Below are positions 18,412 to 26,841 of a DNA stretch of 64,000 nt, one piece after another. Source of the stretch: Richelia sinica FACHB-800 (GTDB lineage: Bacteria; Cyanobacteriota; Cyanobacteriia; Cyanobacteriales; Nostocaceae). Location of the stretch: positions 1 through 64,000 of the forward strand of contig NZ_JACJTT010000025.1 in the NCBI RefSeq assembly GCF_014698825.1. Direction: 5' to 3'. Below the pieces are notes generated by a model. That model had not been told where the DNA came from, made no database searches, and saw nothing but the letters and a program-made list of their open reading frames with translations. Each line of letters starts with the position of its first letter. Position 1 is the stretch's first letter. The position numbers and the translations under genes are program-made.

Positions 18412-20070
18412 ATGTCAAATTCTCTCAATTCCAATACTGATAAACCTGTTCTCCATTTCCCCTACTTAATGGTTAATACACCTATAATTTGGTCTGGGGA
18501 TATTAACACTGTATCTTTTGATGCTGATGGTATTAAATCTAAACTGATGAATTTAGATAAACCTTGCTATATCGTCAAAAAACAGGAGCAAATTGGCATT
18601 ACTAATGAAGGTAGCCTATCTCATAGTAGCAATGGCAAAACAGTTCAATTGGAATTGCTAATAGCTACACCACCAGTGGGAATTACTCAGTTAGGCGACC
18701 TAAACTTTCTCAAAACTTACAATGTTAAATATGCCTATGCAACTGGTGCAATGGCTCAAGGCATAGCTTCTGAAGAAATGGTCATTGCTCTCGGTCAACA
18801 AAATATTTTAAGTTCATTTGGTGCTGGTGGTTTATCCCTGACGAGAATCGAATCAGCCATTAATAAAATTCAAACAGCTTTACCCCATCACCCCTATGCT
18901 TTTAACTTACTTCACAGCCCCAGTGAGCCTCTTCTAGAACGTCGGTTAATAGAGCTATATCTCCAATATCAAATCAAGGTAATAGAAGCTTCTGCTTTCC
19001 TCGATATAACTGACAATATCATTTATTATCGAGCTTCTGGACTTAGCTTAAATTCTGCTAACGAAATTACCATTAATCATAAAATTATTGCCAAAGTATC
19101 TCGGCGAGAAGTGGCAACTAAATTTCTTCAGCCAGCACCAAATAGAATATTACAACAATTAGTTCAACAAGGATTAATTAGCGAATTACAAGCCAAATTG
19201 GCAGAAAAAGTTCCTATCGCTGATGATATTACAGTCGAAGCAGATTCTGGCGGACACACAGATAATCGTCCTATTACTTGTTTATTGCCTTCCATGATAG
19301 AACTAAGGGATACAATGCAGCGTAAATATTGTTATCAGCAATCTGTGAGAATTGGAGTAGCTGGAGGAATTTCTACACCACATTCTGCATTAGCAGCCTT
19401 TATGATGGGAGCAGCTTATCTTGTTACTGGTTCTGTGAATCAATCTTGTATAGAAGCTGGAACTTCTCAATATACAAAAGAACTCCTAGCACAAGCAGAA
19501 ATGGCTGATGTGATGATGGCTCCCGCGGCAGATATGTTTGAAATGGGAGTGAAATTGCAAGTTCTCAAACGTGGTACTCTCTTCCCTCTCCGCGCTCAAA
19601 AGCTATTTGAATTATACAAAAACTATAATTCTATTGAAGAAATACCAAGAAGTGAAAGAGAAAAATTAGAAAAGCAAATTTTTCAAAAAACAATAGCGGA
19701 AGTTTGGCAAGAAACAGTTAATTATCTATCACAACGTAATCCTGAAAAATTAAACAAGGCTAGTATTAACAGTAAACTCAAAATGGCTCTGATTTTTCGC
19801 TGGTATTTAGGACTATCATCTCGTTGGGCTAATACTGGTGAAGCTGGAAGAGAAATTGATTATCAAATTTGGTGTGGGCCAGCAATGGGTAGTTTTAATG
19901 ATTGGGTACGTGGCTCTTATTTGTCTGAACCCAATAATCGCCATGTCGTAGATATTGCTAAGAATATTATGAATGGAGCCGCATTTTTATACAGAATCAA
20001 CAGTTTAAAAATGCAAGGGTTGCAAATATCTAATGAATACTCTCAATACCATCCCATAGCTTCTGTATAA
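18412..20070 (+). CDS. PfaD-family trans-acting enoyl reductase
   Basis: A 552-residue FMN-dependent enoyl reductase of the 2-nitropropane dioxygenase fold. The ATG at 18412 is preferred over an in-frame TTG at 18358. Typical PfaD motifs are present: FPYLMVNTPIIWSGD near the N terminus, EADSGGHTDNRP (flavin/substrate loop), IGVAGGISTPHSALAAFMMG (phosphate-binding strand and helix) and the C-terminal GLSSRWANTGEAGRE with CGPAMGSFNDW. PfaD proteins reduce enoyl chains held on the ACPs of PfaA-type synthases, which lack their own ER. It lies 131 bp after the PfaB-like gene and 42 bp before the acyltransferase gene, so it is probably co-transcribed. Confidence 0.92.
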   Translation: MSNSLNSNTDKPVLHFPYLMVNTPIIWSGDINTVSFDADGIKSKLMNLDKPCYIVKKQEQIGITNEGSLSHSSNGKTVQLELLIATPPVGITQLGDLNFLKTYNVKYAYATGAMAQGIASEEMVIALGQQNILSSFGAGGLSLTRIESAINKIQTALPHHPYAFNLLHSPSEPLLERRLIELYLQYQIKVIEASAFLDITDNIIYYRASGLSLNSANEITINHKIIAKVSRREVATKFLQPAPNRILQQLVQQGLISELQAKLAEKVPIADDITVEADSGGHTDNRPITCLLPSMIELRDTMQRKYCYQQSVRIGVAGGISTPHSALAAFMMGAAYLVTGSVNQSCIEAGTSQYTKELLAQAEMADVMMAPAADMFEMGVKLQVLKRGTLFPLRAQKLFELYKNYNSIEEIPRSEREKLEKQIFQKTIAEVWQETVNYLSQRNPEKLNKASINSKLKMALIFRWYLGLSSRWANTGEAGREIDYQIWCGPAMGSFNDWVRGSYLSEPNNRHVVDIAKNIMNGAAFLYRINSLKMQGLQISNEYSQYHPIASV

Positions 20071-20112
20071 GCTCACCGTATTTTTCAAACTTACATCTTA
20101 ATACCTAATAAT

Positions 20113-21453
20113 ATGCCATTCAATCGAAAATTAGGACGGCTAGAGCAGGCAATGGAAATTCTCAATAGCCGTGCTAAAACCTGGAACTTAGTGACAATTA
20201 GTCGGATAAAAGGACAAATTAATTCTGAAATTTTGCAGCAATCCTTAGAGATTGTTCAATATCATCATCCTTTATTAAATGCTCGAATTATTCATTTGAG
20301 AAATAGTTACTATTTTCAAACAGTAGGAACAGAAACTATTAGTTTAAATATTGTTGGCATTCCAGATGTTCAAGGATGGACAACAATATTTAACCAAGAG
20401 ATGAACCAGGTTATCGATAGTAGTAGGTCTTTGCTGAGAGTTGTATTGATATATATATTCAATCAGCCCAATATCAATTATTTACTTACCACTGTTCACC
20501 ATGCCATTACAGATGGTTTATCGAGTATTCAACTGCATTCGGAAATTTTATCCTCTTATCAAAAACTTCGTATTGAAGAAAATTATCATGCCATCACAGC
20601 ATTAACTCCAATAGCACCTGTAGAAACATTACTACCCAGATTTACAAGGGGAATACGAGGAAGTTTTAGCAAGATTAAATTACTATTAAGGCTAGGATTA
20701 GCCAAAATCATCCTGAGACCAAAAACATTAGGAATTGCCAAATATGTGTCTATTGATGAACGTCGTTCAGAAATTATTCATAGACAACTAGATCCAGATT
20801 TAACTGAACAGTTTATTCAACGTTGCCGTCAAGAATCTACGACAGTCCATGGGGCTTTATGTGCTGCTCTTATGCTGACTTTTTTAGCAAATCAATTTCC
20901 AGCTAAAAGAATCAGACAACCTATCAATGTTAATTGTCTTTCTTATCTTGATTTACGTAGTAGGTTAAATCCACCTATTGCAGCGGAAAACATGTCAATT
21001 TTAGCTTCATCAATAATGGATTTTTATCAGCTAAATACAAATACTTCATTTTGGGACTTAGCACGAAAAGTAAAGCAGAATTTGGCGAAAGGAATTCAGC
21101 AAGGCGATATTTTTCATATGATATCCATTGCTAAATTATTAATAGATTTTTTGTTTTTCTTTCCCCAACAAGTCGCTGCGACAGTTTCTGTGTCTAATGT
21201 GGGTAAGGTGAAGATACCTCATATTTACGGTGATCTAGAACTAGAAACAATTAGTTTTGCTGGTTCCCAGGCTTTATATGCAGGGATGTTAGTAGTTCAT
21301 GCTGCCACTTTTCAAAAAAAAATGCTGTTCAATTTTGTGTTTTCCCAACCTGCTATTGCTACTGAGACGATGGAGAAAATAGTTGAAGATTTTATCTCTT
21401 GTTTATATCGCGTAGCTGCTGATAATTCCTTACCACAATTTGGAGGTATATAA
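20113..21453 (+). CDS. PapA/condensation-type acyltransferase
   Basis: A 446-residue member of the chloramphenicol-acetyltransferase-like superfamily, which includes NRPS condensation domains, PapA5 and wax-ester type enzymes. The active motif is HHAITDG at residues 129-135, with H130 the expected base. A second conserved stretch, YLDLRSRL, corresponds to the DFG-like region, and TVSVSNVGKV lies near the C-terminal bridge. PapA5 takes an acyl chain directly from a polyketide synthase carrier domain and esterifies it to an alcohol. Sitting directly before a free ACP gene, this enzyme is the best candidate for chain release in the cluster. The acceptor is unknown. Confidence 0.8.
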   Translation: MPFNRKLGRLEQAMEILNSRAKTWNLVTISRIKGQINSEILQQSLEIVQYHHPLLNARIIHLRNSYYFQTVGTETISLNIVGIPDVQGWTTIFNQEMNQVIDSSRSLLRVVLIYIFNQPNINYLLTTVHHAITDGLSSIQLHSEILSSYQKLRIEENYHAITALTPIAPVETLLPRFTRGIRGSFSKIKLLLRLGLAKIILRPKTLGIAKYVSIDERRSEIIHRQLDPDLTEQFIQRCRQESTTVHGALCAALMLTFLANQFPAKRIRQPINVNCLSYLDLRSRLNPPIAAENMSILASSIMDFYQLNTNTSFWDLARKVKQNLAKGIQQGDIFHMISIAKLLIDFLFFFPQQVAATVSVSNVGKVKIPHIYGDLELETISFAGSQALYAGMLVVHAATFQKKMLFNFVFSQPAIATETMEKIVEDFISCLYRVAADNSLPQFGGI

Positions 21454-21759
21454 ATGACTCATTCCCTATCCAAAACACCAATTAAACAAGCTATTTCTAG
21501 TGTTGAAATTCAAGGTTGGTTAGTGTCTAACATCTCCTATTTATTAGGTATAGAAGCAGATGAAATTGATATTCATGAACCTTTAGACAGCTATGGACTA
21601 GATTCGTCACAAGCAATTGTCTTAGCTAGTAAAGCTGAAAAATTCTTAGGAATTCAATTGTCTCTTATTCATCTGTGGTATTATCCGACTATTTCCGAAT
21701 TATCACAACGTTTAGCTGAAGATTTAGAAAATTCTCAAGCTGAAATTTTACAGCTTTAA
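21454..21759 (+). CDS. Acyl carrier protein, free-standing
   Basis: A 101-residue carrier protein. The phosphopantetheine site is GLDSSQA with Ser51; DSYGLDS and the helix AIVLASKAEKFLGIQL match polyketide/NRPS-type ACPs more than the fatty-acid AcpP. Its ATG follows the stop codon of the acyltransferase gene with no gap, and a GGAGG ribosome site lies at 21442-21446 inside that gene, so the two are translationally coupled. This supports a direct partnership: the ACP may present the acyl chain or the acceptor to the acyltransferase. A hairpin terminator follows at 21815-21858. Confidence 0.88.
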   Translation: MTHSLSKTPIKQAISSVEIQGWLVSNISYLLGIEADEIDIHEPLDSYGLDSSQAIVLASKAEKFLGIQLSLIHLWYYPTISELSQRLAEDLENSQAEILQL

Positions 21760-21814
21760 TCCCCACATATGCTGTATTTTCACATCAATTAGCTTTGTTT
21801 TCCTCCTGAAATGT

Positions 21815-21858
21815 AGACACTTTGTCGAAATGGAGAAAACTAATTTGGCAAAGTGTCT
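21815..21858 (+). terminator. Rho-independent terminator between ACP and TubC-domain genes
   Basis: Arms AGACACTTTG (21815-21824) and CAAAGTGTCT (21849-21858) are perfectly complementary over 10 bp around a 24-nt loop. A T-rich tail TTTTTCTT follows. It starts 55 bp past the ACP stop and ends 33 bp before the next ATG, so it probably reduces read-through into the TubC-domain gene. It also argues against the in-frame GTG at 21853 as a start. Confidence 0.7.
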
Positions 21859-21891
21859 TTTTCTTCCTTGTTTAAATATTGGAGATTAACA

Positions 21892-23763
21892 ATGAATCCA
21901 TCAGAACTATTAGCAAGGCTGACTCAACAAGGTGTGCAATTTTGGGTAGAAGAAAATAAACTAAATATTCGTTCTCCTAAAGGAGTGATTACACCAGAAA
22001 TTCAAGCCGAAATATCTATGCATAAGGAAGATATTTTAGCTTTATTACAGGAAATGAATATTAGTAATATATCTGAAGGCGATAATTTCAGTTACGGAAT
22101 TAGTTTACAAACTATTGGTCGATTAATAGGTGGTTTTACTGGAGAAACTCCTATCGGATACCAACCACCAATGATTGAGCCAAAATTAATGGCTCAAAAT
22201 CTTAAAATTACTTTTAGACCATTACCTCATGGTTATCATCAGCAAAAAATAATTCAATTCCGTCAGGAATTAGCCATAATTTTACAAAATTATGGAGTGC
22301 AAATTTTTTCTTGGCAAGAGGCGACAACTGATGTTAAATATGAAATTAAGCTGCCATTTTTGAATATTAAGAAAAAAATTATACTCAGAGGAGTAAAAAG
22401 AGAGATAGATGCTGTAATTGATGTTGAAAGACATAACTCATGGCTAAGAAAAATAGGAATATTGATTGCTGAACTTTTATATCGTTTATCTTATGATAAA
22501 TTAGCTAAAAATCGTCAATTAAATGTTATTCAAATCGCTAAACTGAGTAGTTGGGCTGAAGATCATGCGGCCAAATATGTTGAAGATCCAACAAATACAC
22601 AAATTGTTGTAATTACTGACATAGATCATAAATTTATTGGAGAATCTACTTCCTATGTAGAAAAAATTAATATAGGTGTTAATACTCTAATTAAAACTTT
22701 TTCAGAAATAGTAATTGGAGTATCGGATAAAAAGATATCTATTTTAAATATGAATCTTTCTGATTCTATATTTGAGCGCAAAGAAATTAAAAATTTTGCC
22801 ATTAAATCTCTGATTCCGAAAATTTTCGTGCCTATTGCTCCTCTATTAATGAATAGATTTGCAGTTGGTGTGTATAATCCCTTACAATCTGAGTACGCTG
22901 AGAAGTTAGCACAGCTAGGCAAGAAACTATCTAATACAGGTTTATTCCCTCCTGGATTTAAGCTAGCGGAAGTCCTCAAAAGACAATCTCACAGAGATAT
23001 TGTGAATGTGATTGTGAATGGTAGAACAGGAGTATCTTATGGATTTTTAGCTTATGTAGAGCCTCCAGTCTATATTGGAAATCCAGAATTAACTGCCAAT
23101 GAATGGGAAAAGTTAATTCCTGTACCTGGGTTTAATAGTCATCAGCTACGCCAAAATGATGCAGGAAGAAAATATATCAAATTGGCTTTCGATGGAGATT
23201 TTGCATTTAGACAAATTCCTGATATTTGGTTAGTCAGTTCCCGGTCTGGAGCCAATAAAACTAATTTAAATATTGAAACTGATGTTTTAAGAATTGGCTT
23301 GCATAATGGTTTACATCTTCAATTGCCAATAGACACATTAAATCAACAAGAAGATATAAAACCTTCCTATGATATTTATGTAATGCTGGCTATTAGTTTG
23401 GCAGCAGCACTATACACACCCAATTTAATTAAAAATGGTGCACCAATAGTTCATTTTCATGGTTATCCCACTTTTGATTGGTTTCAAAAAAATGAATACT
23501 GCTTTGGTGTTAATAATCCTTCAGTTCCCTGTGGCACTTATGAGTCTGGAGTTCTCAATTTTTTGGGAATTGCTAATTTAGCTAATCAGAATTTAGATAA
23601 TATTCATTTAATTGGCTTAATAGAACCAGACCATGGTACAAATTTTATTGCCCATGATCTAAATTATTTAGTTGAGAGATTACAATTTGGCTGTAAACAT
23701 GGACAAATTGAATTAGGCGGTAGAAATTTTGCTTCTCTCAAAGCAAATTTGAGCGAATCATGA
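21892..23763 (+). CDS. TubC-type docking domain fused to a large domain of unknown function
   Basis: 623 residues from ATG 21892, which has GGAG at 21881-21884. Residues 1-55 fit the TubC N-terminal docking domain, which normally opens NRPS or PKS subunits: LLARLTQQGVQFWV, then LNIRSPKGVITPEI and HKEDILALLQE. The remaining 570 residues match nothing I recognise. There is no adenylation, condensation, carrier or reductase motif. Visible features include a Leu/Ile-rich stretch WLRKIGILIAELLYRLSY that could touch a membrane, paired Gly/His motifs (GLHNGLHLQL, PIVHFHGYPTFDWF) and a conserved-looking CGTYESGVLNFLG segment. Its position makes it the last gene of the lipid cluster, probably an enzyme or adaptor docking to one of the synthase proteins. 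Confidence 0.75.
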   Translation: MNPSELLARLTQQGVQFWVEENKLNIRSPKGVITPEIQAEISMHKEDILALLQEMNISNISEGDNFSYGISLQTIGRLIGGFTGETPIGYQPPMIEPKLMAQNLKITFRPLPHGYHQQKIIQFRQELAIILQNYGVQIFSWQEATTDVKYEIKLPFLNIKKKIILRGVKREIDAVIDVERHNSWLRKIGILIAELLYRLSYDKLAKNRQLNVIQIAKLSSWAEDHAAKYVEDPTNTQIVVITDIDHKFIGESTSYVEKINIGVNTLIKTFSEIVIGVSDKKISILNMNLSDSIFERKEIKNFAIKSLIPKIFVPIAPLLMNRFAVGVYNPLQSEYAEKLAQLGKKLSNTGLFPPGFKLAEVLKRQSHRDIVNVIVNGRTGVSYGFLAYVEPPVYIGNPELTANEWEKLIPVPGFNSHQLRQNDAGRKYIKLAFDGDFAFRQIPDIWLVSSRSGANKTNLNIETDVLRIGLHNGLHLQLPIDTLNQQEDIKPSYDIYVMLAISLAAALYTPNLIKNGAPIVHFHGYPTFDWFQKNEYCFGVNNPSVPCGTYESGVLNFLGIANLANQNLDNIHLIGLIEPDHGTNFIAHDLNYLVERLQFGCKHGQIELGGRNFASLKANLSES

Positions 23764-24687
23764 AGATTTAGTTATTTAGTTTGTTTCGGCATTCAGTCTG
23801 AAGTGATAAACAAACTGCAACAGATATAATTTCACAGGACTGAATGCACATCATTAATATAAAAATTGTCAAAATATTAACATATTATCAAAGAGTATAT
23901 TTACTCAAATTTTATAATAAATGAAACTAAATTAAATATTTTGGTTTTGTGAAAACATTGTGCGCTATACTCAAGATTATTAGCGCTGGGTGCTGCACGT
24001 GCATTTGTGGATTGAGCCAAGTTTAATTGGTCAAGCTACAACAGCAAGTGAACGTTAGATATTATCCCGCTAACCATTGAATGAAAGGAAGTTAGGGATT
24101 GTCGCGATCGCTCCTAAACTGTCCTGTCCACCACATTTAACCAGGGAATAGTACAGATAGATAAATTGATCCTGCTTGCAGCATAACGCAAGAATTATGG
24201 CAGGATGGAAACGAGCCAATGCAACGAGAACTCCATCCTCTAGCCCTCACATCAGGAAGTTCCAAGGATACTTTTCATATGGAACAATTGTCAATGCACA
24301 AACTCCATACATCCTTGTGCTCATTTCCCCATGATTAGGGATTGCGATTCCTAACAGACCAGGTAATCTTCAGCTAATGAACATTCTCAGGTCTACACTT
24401 TTCGGTTGGGAAACTAACCAAATTAACTTTCTAGCCTCTAGAAAGCTACATCAAAGCGCAAACTAGATACTCAACAGCTTACCACCTTTGTGGTGTTTGC
24501 TCTGGCTAGTTGTACTTAACCCATCAATGAGAAACTAGATCAAGGTTTTAATCAAACCCATTGCTTGGTAAAACTGCCTTAGTTTCGCATTGATAGCAAA
24601 AATTCTGACGAAAGGTGTCTATTATCGTCTGAATGCTTGTCATTGACTGCGAAGAAATAATATATATACTTCCACCTTGTCTATTAA
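23764..24687. other. Long intergenic region between lipid cluster and pipX
   Basis: 924 bp with no credible protein gene. The first 200 bp are very AT-rich. A 10-bp inverted repeat with a 39-nt loop (23789-23798 with 23838-23847) lies just past the TubC-domain gene but has no T tail. From about 24160 to 24500 there is a richer mix of bases and several hairpins, described separately as a possible structured RNA or leader. Confidence 0.45.
24169..24494 (+). ncRNA. Possible structured RNA or leader upstream of pipX
   Basis: Four short inverted repeats occur in 330 bp: ATCCTGC/GCAGGAT near 24170-24207, GGATGGA/TCCATCC near 24202-24240, CTTTCTAG/CTAGAAAG at 24427-24445 with a 3-nt loop, and ACCAC/GTGGT at 24481-24494. 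The stretch is less AT-rich than its flanks and holds no gene. It matches no RNA family I know (not tmRNA, RNase P or SRP RNA). It could be a small RNA, a pipX leader or decayed sequence. Confidence 0.25.
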
Positions 24688-24966
24688 ATGAATCCAGAAA
24701 ACTCAGAAACTTACATAAATCATCCAACTTGGGGTTTACTCTATAGGATCTGTATGGTTGATGAGAACCAGGATCTTTTCACTACACTTTATGCCCAACG
24801 CTTATTTTTTTTAGTAACAAACGATGTGAAAGGAATTAAATTTCAACCCATTGGACGTACTGAAGCCAGAATGATGCTGGAAAATCGTTTACGAACTTTA
24901 CGTCGTAGTGGACAATCTCAAGAGTACGATCAGCTTCAGAGTGTTTTCCAACGCACCTTCCAATGA
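24688..24966 (+). CDS. pipX: PII-interacting protein PipX, NtcA co-activator
   Basis: A 92-residue protein with the PipX Tudor-like domain. YINHPTWGLLYRIC at the N terminus, LYAQRLFFLV, FQPIGRTEARMMLENRLR and the helical C terminus EYDQLQSVFQRTF are all diagnostic. PipX binds either the PII signalling protein or the transcription factor NtcA depending on 2-oxoglutarate, and in the latter case boosts nitrogen-control genes. The stop codon overlaps the next start as ATGA (24963-24966), which couples it to pipY. The pipX-pipY-sepF-proC order is a conserved cyanobacterial arrangement. Confidence 0.95.
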   Translation: MNPENSETYINHPTWGLLYRICMVDENQDLFTTLYAQRLFFLVTNDVKGIKFQPIGRTEARMMLENRLRTLRRSGQSQEYDQLQSVFQRTFQ

Positions 24967-25631
24967 GCGGTTCCATTAGCGAACAGATTACTACTATCCG
25001 TGCCTCACTGCCCAACTCAGTGAGGCTAATCGCCGTCAGTAAGCGAGTTTCCACAGAACTAATGCGGGAAGCTTACACCGCAGGAATTCGAGATTTTGGT
25101 GAAAGTCGGATTCAAGAAGCTGCCAGTAAACAAGCCGAGTTGCAAGATTTACCGGATATTACTTGGCATATGATTGGACATTTACAGTCCAATAAAGCGA
25201 AAAAAGCCTTAGAACTATTTCAGTGGATTCACTCTGTCGATAATTTGCACTTAGCATTACGTCTAGACCAGCTAGCCCAACAATTAAGTGTAAATCCTCA
25301 AGTTTGTCTACAAGTTAAAATTCTCCCTGATCCCAACAAATCGGGTTGGACAATCTCAGATTTATTAACCGATTTGCCATCACTCAATCAATGTCATCAC
25401 TTAAAAATTCAAGGTTTGATGACAATTCCCCCTCTTGGTTTAAATGAAGAGGAAACCTTGAAAGTGTTCCAAGAAACACAAGAGTTAGCACGAAAAATCC
25501 AAGCACACCAATGGTCACATCTGCAAATGCAGCAATTGTCTATGGGGATGTCTGGCGATTACAAATTAGCAATACAAGCTGGGTCCACAATGGTCAGATT
25601 GGGAACGATATTGTTTGGCCAGCGCCTCTAA
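24963..25631 (+). CDS. pipY: PLP homeostasis protein PipY (YggS/PLPBP family)
   Basis: A 222-residue single-domain TIM-barrel protein that binds pyridoxal phosphate. The PLP lysine lies in RLIAVSKRVS near the N terminus. FGESRIQEA, WHMIGHLQSNKAKKAL and MSMGMSGDYKLAIQAGS-type motifs (here LSMGMSGDYKLAIQAGS) are typical, as is the closing VRLGTILFGQR. The family keeps vitamin B6 and amino/keto acid pools balanced and has no known catalytic turnover. The 4-bp overlap with pipX indicates tight co-expression. Confidence 0.95.
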   Translation: MSGSISEQITTIRASLPNSVRLIAVSKRVSTELMREAYTAGIRDFGESRIQEAASKQAELQDLPDITWHMIGHLQSNKAKKALELFQWIHSVDNLHLALRLDQLAQQLSVNPQVCLQVKILPDPNKSGWTISDLLTDLPSLNQCHHLKIQGLMTIPPLGLNEEETLKVFQETQELARKIQAHQWSHLQMQQLSMGMSGDYKLAIQAGSTMVRLGTILFGQRL

Positions 25632-26131
25632 TCACAATTAAAAATTAAACATACACAATCCAGAAATCAATTTTTTACAGGATTTTCTAAGTTGAGGTTG
25701 GCACGGAATTTTCAAGAACTTAGTACCAACTATTCTTCTTCCTCAACCCCTCATAGGGTAGCTTGACCTTGGCCATAGTCCTGAATTGGTACAAATGAAC
25801 GTTGACCGATTCTGCTATTCCGTGTTAGCTTGGCACGTTGAGTGAGCCAAGTGTCAAAATATATAGCGATAGCATAAATATTTTTCATAGCAGAATGGGG
25901 TAAAACCAACTATCTTTCGGACAATCCTTAGGCTATAATCTTGACTCATTGTTGCATCTACATGGTGAACTGCCTTTTTCAGAGGCATATGTTTCACCAA
26001 TCAGGCTTGTACCAGAGGTTACAGACAGCAATTACATAGCTGGCTGAAGAAATTTTAAATAAAGGACAAACACTGGCGATAAATAAGTACCGCCAGATCA
26101 GTTAAGGTAGTTTCCACCGGGAGCGTACAAA
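25632..26131. other. Intergenic region between pipY and sepF
   Basis: 500 bp with no gene I can support. Moderate base composition, a few weak inverted repeats, and presumably the sepF promoter close to 26000-26110. The sepF start has a GGGAG site at 26119-26123. Confidence 0.4.
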
Positions 26132-26728
26132 ATGAACAATATATTTTCTAAACTTAGAGACTTTGTTGGTTTGAATGAGCAAGTAGAATACGAATACTAC
26201 GAAGAAGAACCAGAAACAGATAGCTACCAAAATATTTATCAGCAAGATAATCCTCAGCCTGTAGCACAGGAAACCACACCTACCAATCGACGTTGGCGTG
26301 AAAACGTGTCTACAATGGGAGACGATGTAGCCGCAACAGGGTCAAAGCCTATGAATAATGTTATTGGTATGCCAGGCGCAATTAATGGTATCTCGGAAGT
26401 ATTAGTATTAGAACCACGGACTTTTGAAGAAATGCCTCAGGCAATTCAAGCGTTGCGCGAACGCAAATCAGTAGTATTGAACTTGACAATCATGGACCCT
26501 GATCAAGCTCAACGGGCTGTAGATTTTGTTGCAGGTGGTACTTACGCTTTAGATGGTCATCAAGAACGCATTGGCGAAAGTATATTTTTGTTCACACCCA
26601 GCTGCGTACAAGTCAGCACTCAAGGTGGATTAATTCACGAAGTACCACAACCACCAGTTCGTCCAGCGCGTCCTGCGGCTACCAGTCAAGCTTGGGGAAA
26701 TGAAGTGAATCGGATGGCCGCACAATAA
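26132..26728 (+). CDS. sepF: Cell division protein SepF (Cdv2)
   Basis: A 198-residue protein that helps anchor and bundle FtsZ at the division site. It has an acidic, Tyr/Glu-rich N-terminal region ([14 protein letters not shown], a short amphipathic membrane-binding helix), a variable linker, then the SepF core at about residues 86-170: [39 protein letters not shown] and [20 protein letters not shown]. Length and order match cyanobacterial SepF/Cdv2. It precedes proC by 113 bp. Confidence 0.95.
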   Translation: MNNIFSKLRDFVGLNEQVEYEYYEEEPETDSYQNIYQQDNPQPVAQETTPTNRRWRENVSTMGDDVAATGSKPMNNVIGMPGAINGISEVLVLEPRTFEEMPQAIQALRERKSVVLNLTIMDPDQAQRAVDFVAGGTYALDGHQERIGESIFLFTPSCVQVSTQGGLIHEVPQPPVRPARPAATSQAWGNEVNRMAAQ

Positions 26729-26784
26729 AGTTAAATTAGTTATTGGTTCTTTGTCTGTTGTCCTTTGTCCGTTGTCCAGAAACA

Positions 26785-26837
26785 AATGACAAAAGACTAA
26801 TGACAAAAGACTAATGGCAAAAGACTAATGACTAATC
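26785..26837. repeat. 14-bp tandem repeat before proC
   Basis: About 3.5 copies of AATGACAAAAGACT (26785-26798, 26799-26812, then a variant 26813-26826 with AATGGC) lie just upstream of the proC start. A degenerate version (AAATGAAGACTAATGACTAAT) occurs near 44056-44076. The array occupies the usual place of a ribosome site, and no clear Shine-Dalgarno sequence is left before ATG 26842. Confidence 0.7.
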
Positions 26838-26841
26838 AAAC

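Noticed and set aside
23789-23847. Inverted repeat with 39-nt loop after the TubC-domain gene as a terminator
   Set aside because: The arms are only 10 bp and no T run follows, so termination cannot be claimed; noted within the intergenic entry.
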